This document shows, piece after piece, positions 26,801 to 41,800 of a DNA stretch of 64,000 nt. The stretch comes from Panopea generosa. Its lineage: Eukaryota; Mollusca; Bivalvia; Adapedonta; Hiatellidae. Location: the NCBI GenBank assembly GCA_029582155.1, contig CM055896.1:3597616-3661615 (forward strand). Direction: 5' to 3'. The translations under genes were made by a program, and so were the position numbers. Numbering within the stretch: position 1 is the stretch's first letter; each line of letters begins with the position of its first letter. A model generated the notes under the pieces. That model made no database searches. It saw only the letters and a program-made list of their open reading frames with translations, and had not been told where the DNA came from.

Positions 26801-29800
26801 AAAGCATGAGTGGAACACGACGGGTCTTTTACTTTAAAATTAGAAAAAAGCACACGCAATATAATCTGAAAACTGTTGTATATAATGGCCTATATAATAA
26901 ATTGTATAACACTTGTATCACACATTGTTTTGCCAGTTAGTTTTACCTCTTTAAAATATGAGTGAACTTAGTTTATACCTTTTCAATATACAGGTAGCTC
27001 GATCGTAAATAAAGGTTAGAGCTTTTGTGAACTGTTCAACTATATCTACTGATTAAAAATTCTAATGTGGAAATCAGCTTACGAAACTTTACGTAAAACT
27101 TCCGATTCAATCGTATTAATTTTGCCATTTCTCCCCATCCCTGGGTATTAGAACGGTTGCTAGACTTGCGCAAATGCAAATATGGACAATGTATGTTTTA
27201 GTGTGTTGGGGAAACTAATTGTTTTTGGATATGACAAGCCGTTTATGGAACACTGATGGAAAAATTAATTTAGATTAGGAAATGAACATAGTTTTTGTTA
27301 CGGATTCGAACTCAAATCAACCGAGTTTACAACTTGGAGGTTTAACAACTCCGCCATGTACGATATAATAAGATATGTAGTATGAGTCTAAACTTAACCA
27401 CTTATCTGGACTGTGTCGATGACTTCCGGAAATTTCAGAACGTTTACTGATATAATCGAGATAAGGCTCATTTATTTTACCTCGGTTTTAACATAATTCC
27501 AATATCTGTTATAGTAGCAAGTTTAAATACACATTTTACGATAAGCAAAGGTATTTTTGCACCAGATTTGATCGAGATAGTCACAACATATGCCATATAT
27601 TACAATAGAGCCATTGTTTCCTTGAATTGAATGGGGAAACTTACTGGTTGTCTCACATTAATACACTTTAATACATTAACATTTGGCTATAAAAGTCCTA
27701 CGCCGAGAATTACTTCTGTTATTTCGTTTTATCGACATCAGTAATACCCCTCTGTCTGACGGTGTTAGCATACACCTATTAAAGACTATTTTATTTACTG
27801 GACGGACATGAGGTAACTTGATGACGTAGAAAGAGTATATTATTTTTTTCGCAACCGTTACGGTTATTGCTTCTTTACTAGTACACTTATATGGTCGTTT
27901 GTTACATTGTGTAGATAAGAAACATGTTCATTCAGGAGTTTAGGTCTCGTAACAACGCTGAAGCTGCGATGTTCTCACACAGCTCTTGTCAAAATGTGTA
28001 AGATGTGTAAGAAAAAAAATACATGTCTTGAAAGCCTCATATTTTTGTAACTTTGGTTCATTGTATTTTACTGTGATGTTTATTATTGCAGACTGCAAAA
28101 CGAACTTGAACAATCTAAACAACGTGAAAACGTCATGAAGGCTGATCGTGATAGGTGAGCAATGTATTGTAAGAAATAAATTACAAAATGTATATATTTT
28201 CATGTATTTTACTTTCTTTTTGCAATCAGTTGCCACTAATGAAGAAAACATTGCATAATACTTTTCTATATAGTCCTAACTCTTTAGGCTTTCATCATGT
28301 ATCTTCAAGCATGAACATCTTTCTAATATGTCCTTCGAAACAGACAGCGAAATTAGTTTTATATTGTAAAAGCAATGTTAGTGAAGTCATGAACATCTTA
28401 ACGTCAACAATATTGAGCTGAGACAAAAAAACGCGTCAATGTTAAATCTTTATTACATATATCAATATGGTTTCATTAAATATGTTATAACATTCCTATT
28501 TTAAAACTAGTATATTCGTCTTGATTATATCAATGGGGTCTGAGCGCCGTTTATCATTTATTATTATATTGACCCGACTATTTTAGAAGTTTTCGTTTTT
28601 AGACAGTAGGCTACTGTATCACGTCACATCTGGTTAAAATATTCACATTGCTAATATCTTAAAACAGTTTTCAAAGTCAGTCGAATTCAGATCAGGCATT
28701 CTGACTCATAATCATTCACAATTTGTGTTATTGAGATACTGTTCGACTAATTGCGTATTTTTAAGGTATCGTCAACAACAAAGCGTCTTATTTTTAATGG
28801 CATATGGTCTACATCCATAATATTGGTTATCAGACAGGCGATTCACCTGTCATTTTAAGTGTCGCTGCACAGTTGAAGGGGTCATGAATCATTTATAGTA
28901 ACTGTTAATTGGTCTTTACTCTACATATCAAACTATTTTACACACCCTACACTTAATATGGATATATATAAAATTGATATAATAAATGGAGATAATTGAA
29001 ATTACAAAAACATAATTTCCGTTGATGTGATTTCAATTCTCTCCTTTTATGAAATAAATTCATATGATCTCAATGTATCTTCATAATCTTACGGGTTTCT
29101 AGATATAGCATGTGAGTAGTCACGAACCTTAACTGGATCCTACTCATATAAAGCTATCAGTTCATGTATGTAAATTGTTAGTCCAGTCAAGATGTGTTAT
29201 GTAACACCATTGTATATAAGTCAGGATTTACCAGTTCTGTTGGGTTGGTAGAGGCCTTGATATTGTGTCTATGGTTTGCATTGTAGAAAGGCGCGCTCGC
29301 CGTAGTATTGTGTGTACGTTTATGTCTGGTTGTTCACAAATAGTTATCTCAAGTTATGTAATTAATTCACAACAACTGAATTTATGCTTTTTGGGATCTT
29401 TTTAGATGCTTATTCACAGTGTATGATATATATATTTGGAGACAATTATTTGTGAAGGCCTCTGCTAAACCAATGAATTTGATGCAAACCATTACTTATA
29501 TATGCTATGGTTTAACATGCAACACATCTGGACTGGAATGACAATTGACACACATGGTCTGATAGCTTTATATGAGTAGGATCCAGTTATGGATTCATGA
29601 TTTCTCACATGCTATATAAAGGACAGATTTATAAACACGTTAGATCATAGAAATACAGTGAATTCATACATATTTGATTTCATAAAGAGAGGTGATTAAT
29701 TCACAACAGCAGTTTACGCTTTTTGAAATCTTTTCAGATGCTCATTCACAATGATGAATAGATATATAGAGATACTTTTTTGTGAATAACCAAGACATAA

Positions 29801-32800
29801 ATTTATAGACCAGACTACGGCGAGCGCGCCTAGCTACAAGTAAACCATAGAAACAATATCTATGCAACTAACAAACCAATTGATTTGTTGTCAAACATGA
29901 CTTATATATTATGGTCTTACATGCAACACATTCTGGCTGGACGGACAAATTACATACATAAACCGATACTTTATATGAGTAGGATCCAGTTAAGGATTCA
30001 TGACTACTCGCATGCTATATAAAGGACAAATTTAGAAACCTGTTGGATCATGAAGATACAGTAAAATAATATGTATTTTATTGAGTATGTTTCTAAATTT
30101 AACGTTTATGCATGCAATATTTGTAACATTTAGAAAACAACACCGTTTGTGATATCCCTTGAAAGAAAATTACAAAACAGAAATATTTTTATCATATCTG
30201 TTTCACAACATACAATTGGAGAGAAACTGTCTTGCTTCTTCACAGGAAGGACCAGGCTCATGAACAGACTTTACAAAAGTGTCAGCAAGCAATAGAAAAG
30301 TAAGTAAATAACAAAAGTCTCATCAATAAAACTTTATAAATTATTCTGGCTTTATTTTACCACGCGTAAAGCAAGCGTTAAATTATTTGATAGTATGAAG
30401 AGTAACAAAATTGATGATTTTACATTTTACAGATGTTATTAATATGCAGTAAAATATACTACTACAATGTATCATTATTCATATATTTTACGGATCATTA
30501 TTGTTATTGTAATTGCAATGTTTTAAAATGAATGTGTTTTGAACGAATGATTTGAGCATTCACATATTTTGTTATTATTCGACCCATCTCGCCGGGTCTA
30601 ATCCCCGCCCGTCAACAGTCTCCGTGATGATTCGTATACGACATTGTGTCTCTTTATATTTCGTTTCTCTCATCGCTGATTCAAGTGGAAAGATTATCAG
30701 TTACTTGCGGTGATGTGGTGTACTAGAGTACTGGTTAACCTTTCAGGGTCCCAGGAAACAGTGGTTTGGTTAATTGAACGTCTGTTAACCCTCGATGGCG
30801 TAAAAATTAATGACGCTAAATATTCATTCAATCAGTCAAGCAATCACCGACCCATCTCGAACACACACCAAAACTAAAGATGTCCTACTCTTGTACGTGT
30901 GGTTATTAAAATGTATTGCATACCTTGGAGAATTTAACAATCATAAAGTCATGTAAAATAGATATAAACGTATCGTGTAACGTCTTATATCCGAGTATTC
31001 AAAACACATTAATAACAAGTGAGGTTAAACACAGATACTGTTATCATAATGATCGTTTTACGTCTCGTCCATGTTCAAATATACAAGAAGTTAAACAATT
31101 GACTATTCAGATAGTTATAGGAGACTGAAACTCATCATAATATATCTATATCAGAGACTTAAATACATTGGTTATAATGCGTATGAATATTAATTACGTG
31201 TGGAACAAAAGAAATGTAATCAAATAAAACGTGTGCAGTCACTGACTGTAATGATGAAATAATATTAAGTTTGCAATACATTATCTATATTACTATCGTA
31301 GACTAGTTTTATACGGTTTTGTGATCTTAATATGTTAATTTCTTAAAATGAAGATATTATTTTTTCTTTAAATTTTGTTTTTGTGTTTAAATACATACTC
31401 TGTAATTGTTCTTATTTGGTACACCGGAACTCATCTCACTGCAGTTTATTCTTGTAACACTTATTTCTCTTTTTTAAATTCTGCTTTGTATTGAACGTTG
31501 ATGTACGGCTTGTAGTTACTAAGATATTGGCTTGCAAAATCTGAAAAGTGAATGACATTTAATGTAAAAAAGAGGTCATAATTTTGTCTAGAATCTAATT
31601 GTGGTTGTCTCACTTGGTCCTTATGAGTCTCTTTGGGTTATGAATTCACATGCGCAATTTAATTGATGTATGACTAGTAGTTGCTAAAATATGAGCGCAT
31701 ACCTAAATTCTTTAACAATGACAACCATCAACAAAGATACAACACCGACGCCAACGCCCGTACGAGTCAAAAGTGCATATTTTTTCAAAAGTAGAGCTCA
31801 ATATAATATAATATATTTACTATGATCTGGTCTGATCTGATCGATATGATATGATATGATATGATATGATATGATGATATGATATGATAAGATATGATAT
31901 TCCTAGTAAACTAATATCCGCTTTGTATTAAACGTTGATATATGACTTGAAGATACCAAGATATTGACTAAATCCCCAACCTTATCAACATTTTATGTAC
32001 AAAAGTGGTCATAATTCTGTCCAGAATCAAATATGAGTTATTCCTCTTTGTCCGTTGAGTCTCATTGGTAGTGAACAAACAAGTGCAGTTTTGTTGATGT
32101 AGTGGTTGCTGATAGGTATGAGCAACTATAAATTCTTCCACAAAAAACACCAACAAAGATACATCGCCGACGCCAAGCCAGTACGAGTAAAAAGCACATA
32201 TTTGCTTCATAAGTAGGGATAATCAGACATATTATTAATTATTTATATCCCTAGTAGAACTCAGGGGTCAATGTTCTACGTATTGTTATATAGGCAAACT
32301 GTTGTAGACGCAATAACACCACAATTATTCATTTAAGCTAAACCAAGTTCTTAAACCAGCGAAATTCGCCCAAAAATGTCCCTGCCATAGGGCGTATAAG
32401 CACATTTTAAGCGAAAACATCTTATCTGAAAGTTCAAGGCGAAAACCTTAGATATTTTACGTGAAGCATTGCATGGTGGTCTCTTAACAGATTTGTTGAA
32501 GTAAAATTTACAAAAACATGCCCTCTGAAATGTGCATCTATCCATTTGTTGCCAGTAGGGCGATTCATGCGCATTTGTGCCTCTTGTTGCCGTATATTTT
32601 TATATTTGCTGTGCCTGCCAAAGAATATATAACATGTTTTTTTTATAATGTTTTTTTGTCTGCAAGCCTAATATTATTTATTTCATATGGCGCATCTAGT
32701 TATCAAATCCATTGGTAGTGGCAAACAGTTCGAACATGAATAGCATCAGGATAATTCTATTTTCATGAGTTTACAGTCGACGTATGCCTTTAAGCCATGT

Positions 32801-35800
32801 ATATATATTTTAAACAGAGTTTTTATTTGTATGTTTACTGGCCTTCTTAAGGGTGTAGATGAACAAGCCCTTTAAAGCCAATTGAGAATGTCAAAACCCC
32901 GTAGTTATGTCTGTGGTCATATTTTACAGAACAACGATTGTGAGATAATGACAATTGCCTATTTTGTGATAACCTTAATCTGGGTTAAAAATTAAAACAG
33001 CTCAGTGTGGTGATTGAGCTTTCAGATTCCAGTTTTACTAAGTTTAAACGTTGCTGTATGTCTATTTACAATGGTATTGATATTATGTTGGAACAATGAA
33101 AAGGCACTTAGTGGTTATTTGTATGCAAATTGACAAAATACTGACAAATGTCAGACATAAATTTGCGGATGTAAACCTCAAAACTAGTTAATTTTTTTAG
33201 AAGAAAATCTAGATAATTGATATAGGAAGAAGCTTAATTTGCTTTATTTGCTGTACCAAATATTTTGTATGAGCTTTGATATCTGGCTGACTAATTGTAA
33301 CATGAAACCCTTTGGAATCATCAACGTTGGCAAAAAAGCTGGTTGTCGTACAATATTCTATTTTCTTTTCAAGTTTTAAATGGTGAAAGGTTGATGTATG
33401 AGTATTTCTTCATTGTCAGCCAATGTATTAAAAAGATGATATACTTTATCTATGGTATGTTTTTTTATATTTGATGACAGGACAACGTATTGTAACATGT
33501 CAATATTCGAAAATTGGCAAAATCGGCAAAAGTTAAGACTGGGTTTGTGGTATTATATTCTATTTCTTTTTAATTTTCGACGGTAAAACTTTGATATATT
33601 GGTATTTCTGCATTATCAGTTGATGTATTAAAAAAGTCAATGTGCTCTGTCCACAGTATCTTTTATATTTGATGTCAGGATTACTAATTGAAATATGAAA
33701 TATATTTTATTTTAAAATGACAGGTGGAATGCCCATTTTATAATATTGATGAATATTAAGATCTAATAAACATTTTTTTCTGATCCTATAGTGCAATATT
33801 CTTGCCATATTTGTTATTTCGAATGTTTTGTATACTTAATAGTACATGTATATAACAATAGGTGTTTAATTAGAACTGAATAAAACCAAAGGAATATCGA
33901 AGACTTGAGTCAGAATATTATTCTTTGGCCAGAGAGTGGTTATACTTATACTATACACCAACACTGAAAAATATACGGTTGGGATCGAATCCAAAATTTA
34001 ATGTGGAACATGAAAGTGAAACGTTGTTTTAGTTTTGTAATATTGAATATTATGGATGGAATACCTTAAGACATTTACAGCATGTTTTTCCTAATATATC
34101 CCCTTTAAAGATTTTCTTCATGATTTAGTTTCACGTAAAAGTGATAAGAAATTCAATGTTCCTACTGATCATATGTACAAAAGTGGGGGATTGAAATATA
34201 TAAATTCTTGCTAAATTTATATGTAAAAAGGAAATATAAGTAGAAGAAAATACATCGAAAATAGCATTCATGAATTCGGGACAATCTTGCTTACAGTAAT
34301 ATAGGTACTTTTGATTAAATTTGTTTATAAATAATTGACATTTATAAAAAAGTATGTGCAAAATATCGTTTGGTACATGTAAAAAGCTTCATTTGTCAAA
34401 GCTTTGTCTGGATAGTACTTAACAAGTCGAAGTGTCTCGGTGTATGGTGAACTAGATGGTTCATTAAATGTTTCTTTAGATTCAATAGAAATGAACCTTG
34501 TTCTAAAATAAAAAATAAACACAGCATTAAAGAAAGTAAGAATAGAACATACGCATGTACACAGTGCAAGTATGTCACCATTAGTACTAAGCAGGAATTA
34601 CAGTAGTGTATACAACGGAAAAACAAATCCCGTGATAAATAGATAGGCGGGCTGGAATCGGGCATGCTGACGAACGAACGGATAGATTGACGGACGGACA
34701 GAAAAACATACTCTTAAATTAATGCGGTGTCATATGTTATCAAAATTGCGGGTGGACGGACTTCGGGCGGATACATGTATATTGGCGGACTGCTTAATAA
34801 ACTGGTGAATAACTCAAAGGTTTCAAGTTATGAAACAATCGCTCTTTTTGCATAAAAATAAAATTTGTGACTGTCGCATAAGTCTTTTACCAATAAAAGA
34901 AAGGTTATAAACTTAAAACAAACCATACGTATACATTTTACAACTGGATATATACGTTTAAACATGATTCATGAAAGGGAAAACCTTAATGAATTTCTGG
35001 TCAGGAAATAGGATTCTTTTCCTATATCCTCCTTAATAATAAAACATTTGTGTTGTTAATATTTGTAAATACCAAACAAAGTATACTCAGTAATGTACAT
35101 CATTTCCAGATCTGCTGGTAAGATACATACCAATTATTCCTGTCTGTACAGAAATTAATGGTATGTTTTGGTTTCGAAATATTCAGTTTTGCACACAATT
35201 GATGACCATAACGAACATTGAATCTGCTCTTTTATCACACAGTTTGTGTTAAAATTTACGGTTGAAAGAAAGAAAGTACTTTTGTTACTTGGGTTATTGC
35301 ATTTTACTATGATGTTTATTTTTGCAGTCTGAAACACAAACTTCAAGGATCTGAAAAACAAGTGGAAGCAAAGAAATCTGAACTTGACAGGTGAGGAATA
35401 TGTATAAAGAAAAGGAATGATGTAAGACTTCCAAGTGTATGTATGTTCTTATCTAATTTAAATTCTTTTAGCAAACATCTGTCATTAACTTGTTATACAT
35501 GAAAGAAACATGGCATATAATTTTCATAATGGTCTCAACTCTTGAGCTTTCAGACTTCATCTAGATACAAGTCCCTCTTCTTAGTCCTTAGAAACCGACA
35601 GCAAAAAAAGTTTAGATATCGTGGAATCAATGTTAGTGAAGTCATAAAGAACTTAATGTCAACAATGCCGATATCAGTCACACTTCACGGGTCAATATTT
35701 AGAAAAAAGCATGAGTGGAACACGACGGGTCTTTTACTTTAAAATTAGAAAAAAGCACACGCAATATAATCTGAAATCTGTTGTATATAATGGCCTATAT

Positions 35801-38800
35801 AATAAATTGTATAACACTTGTATCACACATTGTTTTGCCAGTTAGTTTTACCTCTTAAAATATGAGTGAACTTAGTTTATACCTTTTCAATATACAGGTA
35901 GCTCGATCGTAAATAAAGGTTAGAGCTTTTGTGAACTGTTCAACTATATCTACTGATTAAAAATTCTAATGTGGAAATCAGCTTACGAAACTTTACGTAA
36001 AACTTCCGATTCAATCGTATTAATTTTGCCATTTCTCCCCATCCCTGGGTATTAGAACGGTTGCTAGACTTGCGCAAATGCAAATATGGACAATGTATGT
36101 TTTAGTGTGTTGGGGAAACTAATTGTTTTTGGATATGACAAGCCGTTTATGGAACACTGATGGAAAAATTAATTTAAAATTAGGAAATGAACATAGTTTT
36201 TGTTACGGATTCGAACTCAAATCAACCGAGTTTACAACTTGGAGGTTTAACAACTCCGCCATGTACGATATAATAAGATATGTAGTATGAGTCTAAACTT
36301 AACCACTTATCTGGACTGTGTCGATGACTTCCGGAAATTTCAGAACGTTTACTGATATAATCGAGATAAGGCTCATTTATTTTACCTCGGTTTTAACATA
36401 ATTCCAATATCTGTTATAGTAGCAAGTTTAAATACACATTTTACGATAAGCAAAGGTATTTTTGCACCAGATTTGATCGAGATAGTCACAACATATGCCA
36501 TATATTACAATAGAGCCATTGTTTCCTTGAATTGAATGGGGAAACTTACTGGTTATCTCACATTAATACACTTTAATACATTAACATTTGGCTATAAAAG
36601 TCCTACGCCGAGAATTACTTCTGTTATTTCGTTTTATCGACATCAGTAATACCCCTCTGTCTGACGGTGTTAGCATACACCTATTAAAGACTATTTTATT
36701 TACTGGACGAACATGAGGTAACTTGATGACGTAGAAAGAGTATATTATTTTTTTCGCAACCGTTACGGTTATTGCTTCTTTACTAGTATACTTATATGTC
36801 GTTTGTTACATTGTGTAGATAAGCAACATGTTCATTCAGGAGTTTAGGTCTCGTAACAACGCTTCTTATTTACTGACATATAAAAAAGAATGGTGATCAG
36901 AAAGTGATATCCAAGAACTTAAAGCATATTCTTGATAGAAAACATAAGTGTATCTAATATATGGATATACAAAAAAACCAATAAACAGTGATATATTGAT
37001 AAATATATTTGATGAATAAATATCTCATTCATACAAGTTTAGAAATAAGACCATCAAATGAATAATACAACACGTTGAAATTGACGTTTAAATATAAATC
37101 ATTCGAACGATGGATATTAATTCATCACCTCAATGCATTCATTCCTGTTAATAAACTGCCAACTTGATAAACATAGATTGATCGCGTCATTGCCAGTTTA
37201 TCAGGCACATGACGTCATTATATAAAAATATACAATTTGACCTGGACGGAACTACTTTTAGTTTGATGCTGATTTTCAATTTCATAAAAAAGACGAATTA
37301 GAAATATTGATATGATAAAGAGAACACCATGTAAGTGTCTAAGATTATCAACTTTGTCAGGTTCAACACAAATAAACAAGGACTCGGCACAGCCCTGTCC
37401 TGTTTTTAACATTATTTTGTTACCATACATATTTCAATATATAAAGAACACTACATAGGATATACGGCTGATTCCGGATTCTGTAATATATTCCCTTTAC
37501 TCACATGAAGTTAGTGGTTGTTTACATTTCTTAAGTATATCGATACTGCCCGTAATGAAATTTCACTCGTATAATCACTATGAATCCAATCTGCTATTGC
37601 GAAATTTCGTTATTCTTTGTAAACCTACCGTATTAGCCTAAGGGATGCTTTATAGTATGACAGCAGAGTTACCTGTTACTTACTTTATACATTTATATAA
37701 ATATCCGTTTCGTTTTATGCGCAATTATGGATCTTCTATACTTAGAATATTCGGTTAACGTTGGTTGGAAAACTTATATCTTAATAATTACGAGCAGCAC
37801 ATCAGTGAAACCTCACCTGTGTGGTTACTACTACTAACGGCAATCATTGGGTTACATCCGATAATTCTGGCTTAATGTTCAAATGCAGCCCTTCTATACT
37901 TAGAAAAGAAGTAGAGCACTCTTCTGTCCGACAATTCTTGCTTTTATCTTGAAGTTCTATTCATAAATATAATACAGAAGGAAGTCGAAATATCTGAGTG
38001 CAATATTTTTTAAATATCAACAGTTATATTCAAAAACACGTAAGAACAAAAAGTAGCTAATGCCGATTGTATGTTGTTCTTATTTTCAGACAGCTAAGTC
38101 ACATTCAACAAATGGATGAGGAATTCATCAGGTAAGAGGATTGACAATTTGTGTATGATAATTGTTACTATGAATTTCAAATCGTTGCAGAATTTTATAA
38201 CGCAATTTATTGATGGAAAATGTTTATGAAAACTAAATATCTTTGTATTGTTATGTCTGTACATGAAAATAAGATAAATCAACGTGACAAAGTTCCAATA
38301 TATAATGATTACAGGAAAAATGACCAAATTGAGAAACTAACTGAAGAATTGAAAAATGAAATGGACAATGTAGATAGGTAAGATATTTACACATACTTCA
38401 TCATATCTTTATTATATATTTGTGATGGTATACAATATTACGGTACAGTGAATCATCTGATTTATCTTTATGAATATGTTGTAACAGCCCATCCTTACAC
38501 ACACTTATACACACATATTCATATACATGTTAATCTATTTGTGTGATTGATTGTGTTTGATTGAATATTTAACGTAATTTTTATGCCATCGAGGGCTAAC
38601 AGGCAATCAGTTAAACTAACCACTGTTTCTTGGGATCCTGGAAGGTTAACCAGTACTCGAGCACACCCTATATTTGCGAGTAACATTTAACTTTCCCACT
38701 GGAAGCGTCAGAAGTGATAGACGAATGATAATGAGACGCAAAGTCGATTAACAATCATAACGTAGACTTTGGCCGGGCGGTGGTTCGAACTCACGACCCC

Positions 38801-41800
38801 ATGATTGATAGTCAGACGCGCTACCGACTGAGATAATCGGGCCCGGCTAATCTATTTGTGTTTTTATAAAAGGCTTAATTATACTTTACCGTTGTTTGAA
38901 ACATATGCAGTCCAGTTAGATTAAATTAAGTTAGAGTCTTCAAAAATATGTTTGTCTAATAGTATGCTTCATTGTCTCCTTCGGTATATGTTTATAATGG
39001 ACATTGCACATGGGTGTTTACTGCCCATTTATGTGGCGATTTTGTTAGTGATTCATGAACATATAAGCACGCAAAATATGCAGAACAGCTGTTTGATGTT
39101 CTATATATGCGTTTTCAAAATAGAATACTTAACACCGTATTATTTCAAATGTTTAAGACATCACAAATTAAAGTCTTCAATATTAAAATATATATTACGA
39201 TGGTAGGCTTTCGTGATGATTGATATACGATATTGCGTCATATTGTCATTCGTCTCTCATTGCTAATTCAGGACGGGACGTTATCAGTTACTTGCGGAAG
39301 TAGGGTATGTAATGGTTAACCTTCCAGAATGCCAGGAAATAATGGTTATGTTAACCGATCATATGTTAGCCCTCGATGGCATAAATTACACTAAATATTA
39401 TATCAGTTAGTCTTATTTCGATAGTTGGAAACATGGAGACGTCGTTATGGATAAACATACAATCAGTTGTTATCGATTAACTTAGTGATAGGGTTAGGGT
39501 AAGGGTTAATGGTCAGTCGTCATCGATAAACCTACAATCAGTCGTTATCGATAAACCTACAATCAGTCGTTATCAATGGACCTACAACCAGTCTTTATCA
39601 ATGAATCTAAAACCAGTCGTTATCGATACACCTACAGCTAGTCCTTATCAATGAACCTACAGCCAGTCGTTATCACTGAACCTACAACCAGTCGTTATCA
39701 GTGAACCTACAACCAGTCGTTATCGATACACCTACAACCAGTCGTTATAGATAAACGTACAACCAGTTGTTATCATTGAACTTATAACCAGTCGTTATCA
39801 ATGAACCAACAACCAGTCGTTATCGATACACCTACAATCAGTCGTTATCGATAAACCTACAACCAATCGTTATCACTACAACCAGTCGTTATCGATACAC
39901 CTACAATCAGTCGTTATCAATGAACTTACAACTAGTCATTATCAATGAACCTACAACCAGTCGTTATCGATACACCTACAACCAGTCGTTATCGATTAAC
40001 CTACAACCAGTCGTTATCACTACAACCAGTCGTTATCGATACACCTACAATCAGTCGTTATCAATGAACCTTTAACCAGTCATTATCAATGAACCTACAA
40101 CAAGTCGTTATCGATAAACCTACAATCAGTCGTTATCAATGAACCTTCAACCTGTCGTTATCGATAAACCTATAACCAGTCGTTATCAATGAACCTACAA
40201 CCAGTCGTTATCGATAAACCTACAATCAGTCGTTATCAATGAACCTACAACCAGTCGTTATCACTACAACCAGTCGTTATCGATACACCTACAATCAGTC
40301 GTTATCAATGAACCTTTAACCAGTCATTATCAATGAACATCCAACCAGTCGTTATCGATAAACCTACAATCAGTCGTTATCAATGAACCTTCAACCGGTC
40401 ATTATTGATAAACCTATAACCAGTCGTTATCGGTAAACCTACAATCAGTCGTTATCGATAAACCTACAATCACTGCTCGCTTTTTTTGAAACTTAAACTG
40501 AATGATCATCAGAGAAAGTATAACATATTACATATAGTTATTGATTATATAATACTACCAGTACTGCATCACTAAATATCTCATTCATATCAAGTATCAT
40601 GGCAGTAAAATAACACAATAATGCTGACTCAAATTTCATTTCATCTTGCAAAGGAGCATAACTCTCGTGAATAGTTGGAAGGCATATTTGTGGTCATCCA
40701 TAACAGAAAGTGTTAAATATGATAATGTATTTCGATATAATAGAAATATAATCATGGAATCTCTCTCTCTCTATCTGCAATTATACATGGCTAGCTCTAC
40801 AACGACAGGGTCACCGCTATCCTTAATATCTATCACAATAAAGCCAGTCGTTGACCACTACTATAGGGAGAGTTGAGAAACGGGTAAATACTATTTTGGA
40901 AATTAGAGTTTACATCAAATTTAATTATTTACCAGGTTAAACAGAATAATGCCGTAGGCCTAATAGAACATTCATTTGAATGGTACAAGTTGGTCTATAC
41001 CACATTTCTGCGGTTAAGAAAAGTGTTTCATCTGTTATAGAATCCGTCAAAGATACTCCTGAAACTAATAGCAGATGTATTAAGATGCTATTCGGAATGG
41101 ATCAACATGTTTAAGTATTTCTGATTGTCGGGAATATTTTGAAGGGTTGTGATAGAAAAGTTCAACATTTAGTGAGTTTTTAACTATACAATTCCAGGAT
41201 GCACTTTTTTAACACCCTTCGAACATTTGATTTACGTTATGTTACGGATTTGATTTGGCTGTACAAGTAAAGACAAATTATTGAAAAGCAATTTATTGAA
41301 AAAGCAATCGGCAATGTCAAATCATTTAAATTGTAGTTATCAAAAAGTTGTGTTTATCTTTGTTAAATAAAATGTAAGTTTGTTTTTAAAATGTAAGAAT
41401 ATTCAATAATAACTAATATAATTTACACTAAAAATATTTAAATGTTTAAAATGGTTTATTTTATGATTTCGTCTCGTCTTTATATTAGTGGAATCAATAA
41501 TATTTTAATCCTTAATTGTTTATAGTGAAATATTGCTGATCTTATTGATAAATCGAAATTTGGAGTATATGACATTGTGTATTTTGACGTTACTTGCATA
41601 ATATTTTTAATTGTCATACTATTTGTTTTATTTATTTAAATATAACATCAGGTAGTACCTTATTTTTTATATTGCTAATTTTGATTGGAATTTACATTAT
41701 TAAATTGTATGCCATTATAATATAATAACTATTCGATAGGGCTGCAAAAGAAAAGACAGATTATATGGTAAAAGCACAGAAGGACATTGACAGGTACCAT

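Larger units (their letters stand above)
19070..27959 (+). repeat. Recent tandem duplication, copy 1 (8890 bp)
   Basis: Direct repeat of 27960-36863, nearly identical over its whole length, with scattered single-base changes and a few small indels. Junction: 'cgtaacaacgct' at the end of copy 1 meets 'gaagctgcgatg', the start of copy 2; copy 2 ends at the same 'cgtaacaacgct' at 36863. The three exons inside are identical in both copies. Either a genuine recent duplication or two haplotypes joined in assembly; sequence alone cannot decide. Confidence 0.92.
27960..36863 (+). repeat. Recent tandem duplication, copy 2 (8904 bp)
   Basis: Second copy of 19070-27959. Differences include a longer ATGAT microsatellite (+10), one fewer GAAA unit near 35270, and two 6-bp insertions of ACATGT at TA sites (34374-34381 and 34772-34779). 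It ends at 36863, after which unique sequence begins. Confidence 0.92.

Noticed and set aside
39490-39512. Interstitial telomere repeat (agggttagggtaaggg)
   Set aside because: Only two or three imperfect units at the edge of the minisatellite; too short to mean a telomere fusion.
39455-40475. CRISPR-like regular repeats
   Set aside because: Units abut with no unique spacers, and the context is a eukaryotic intron; it is a minisatellite.
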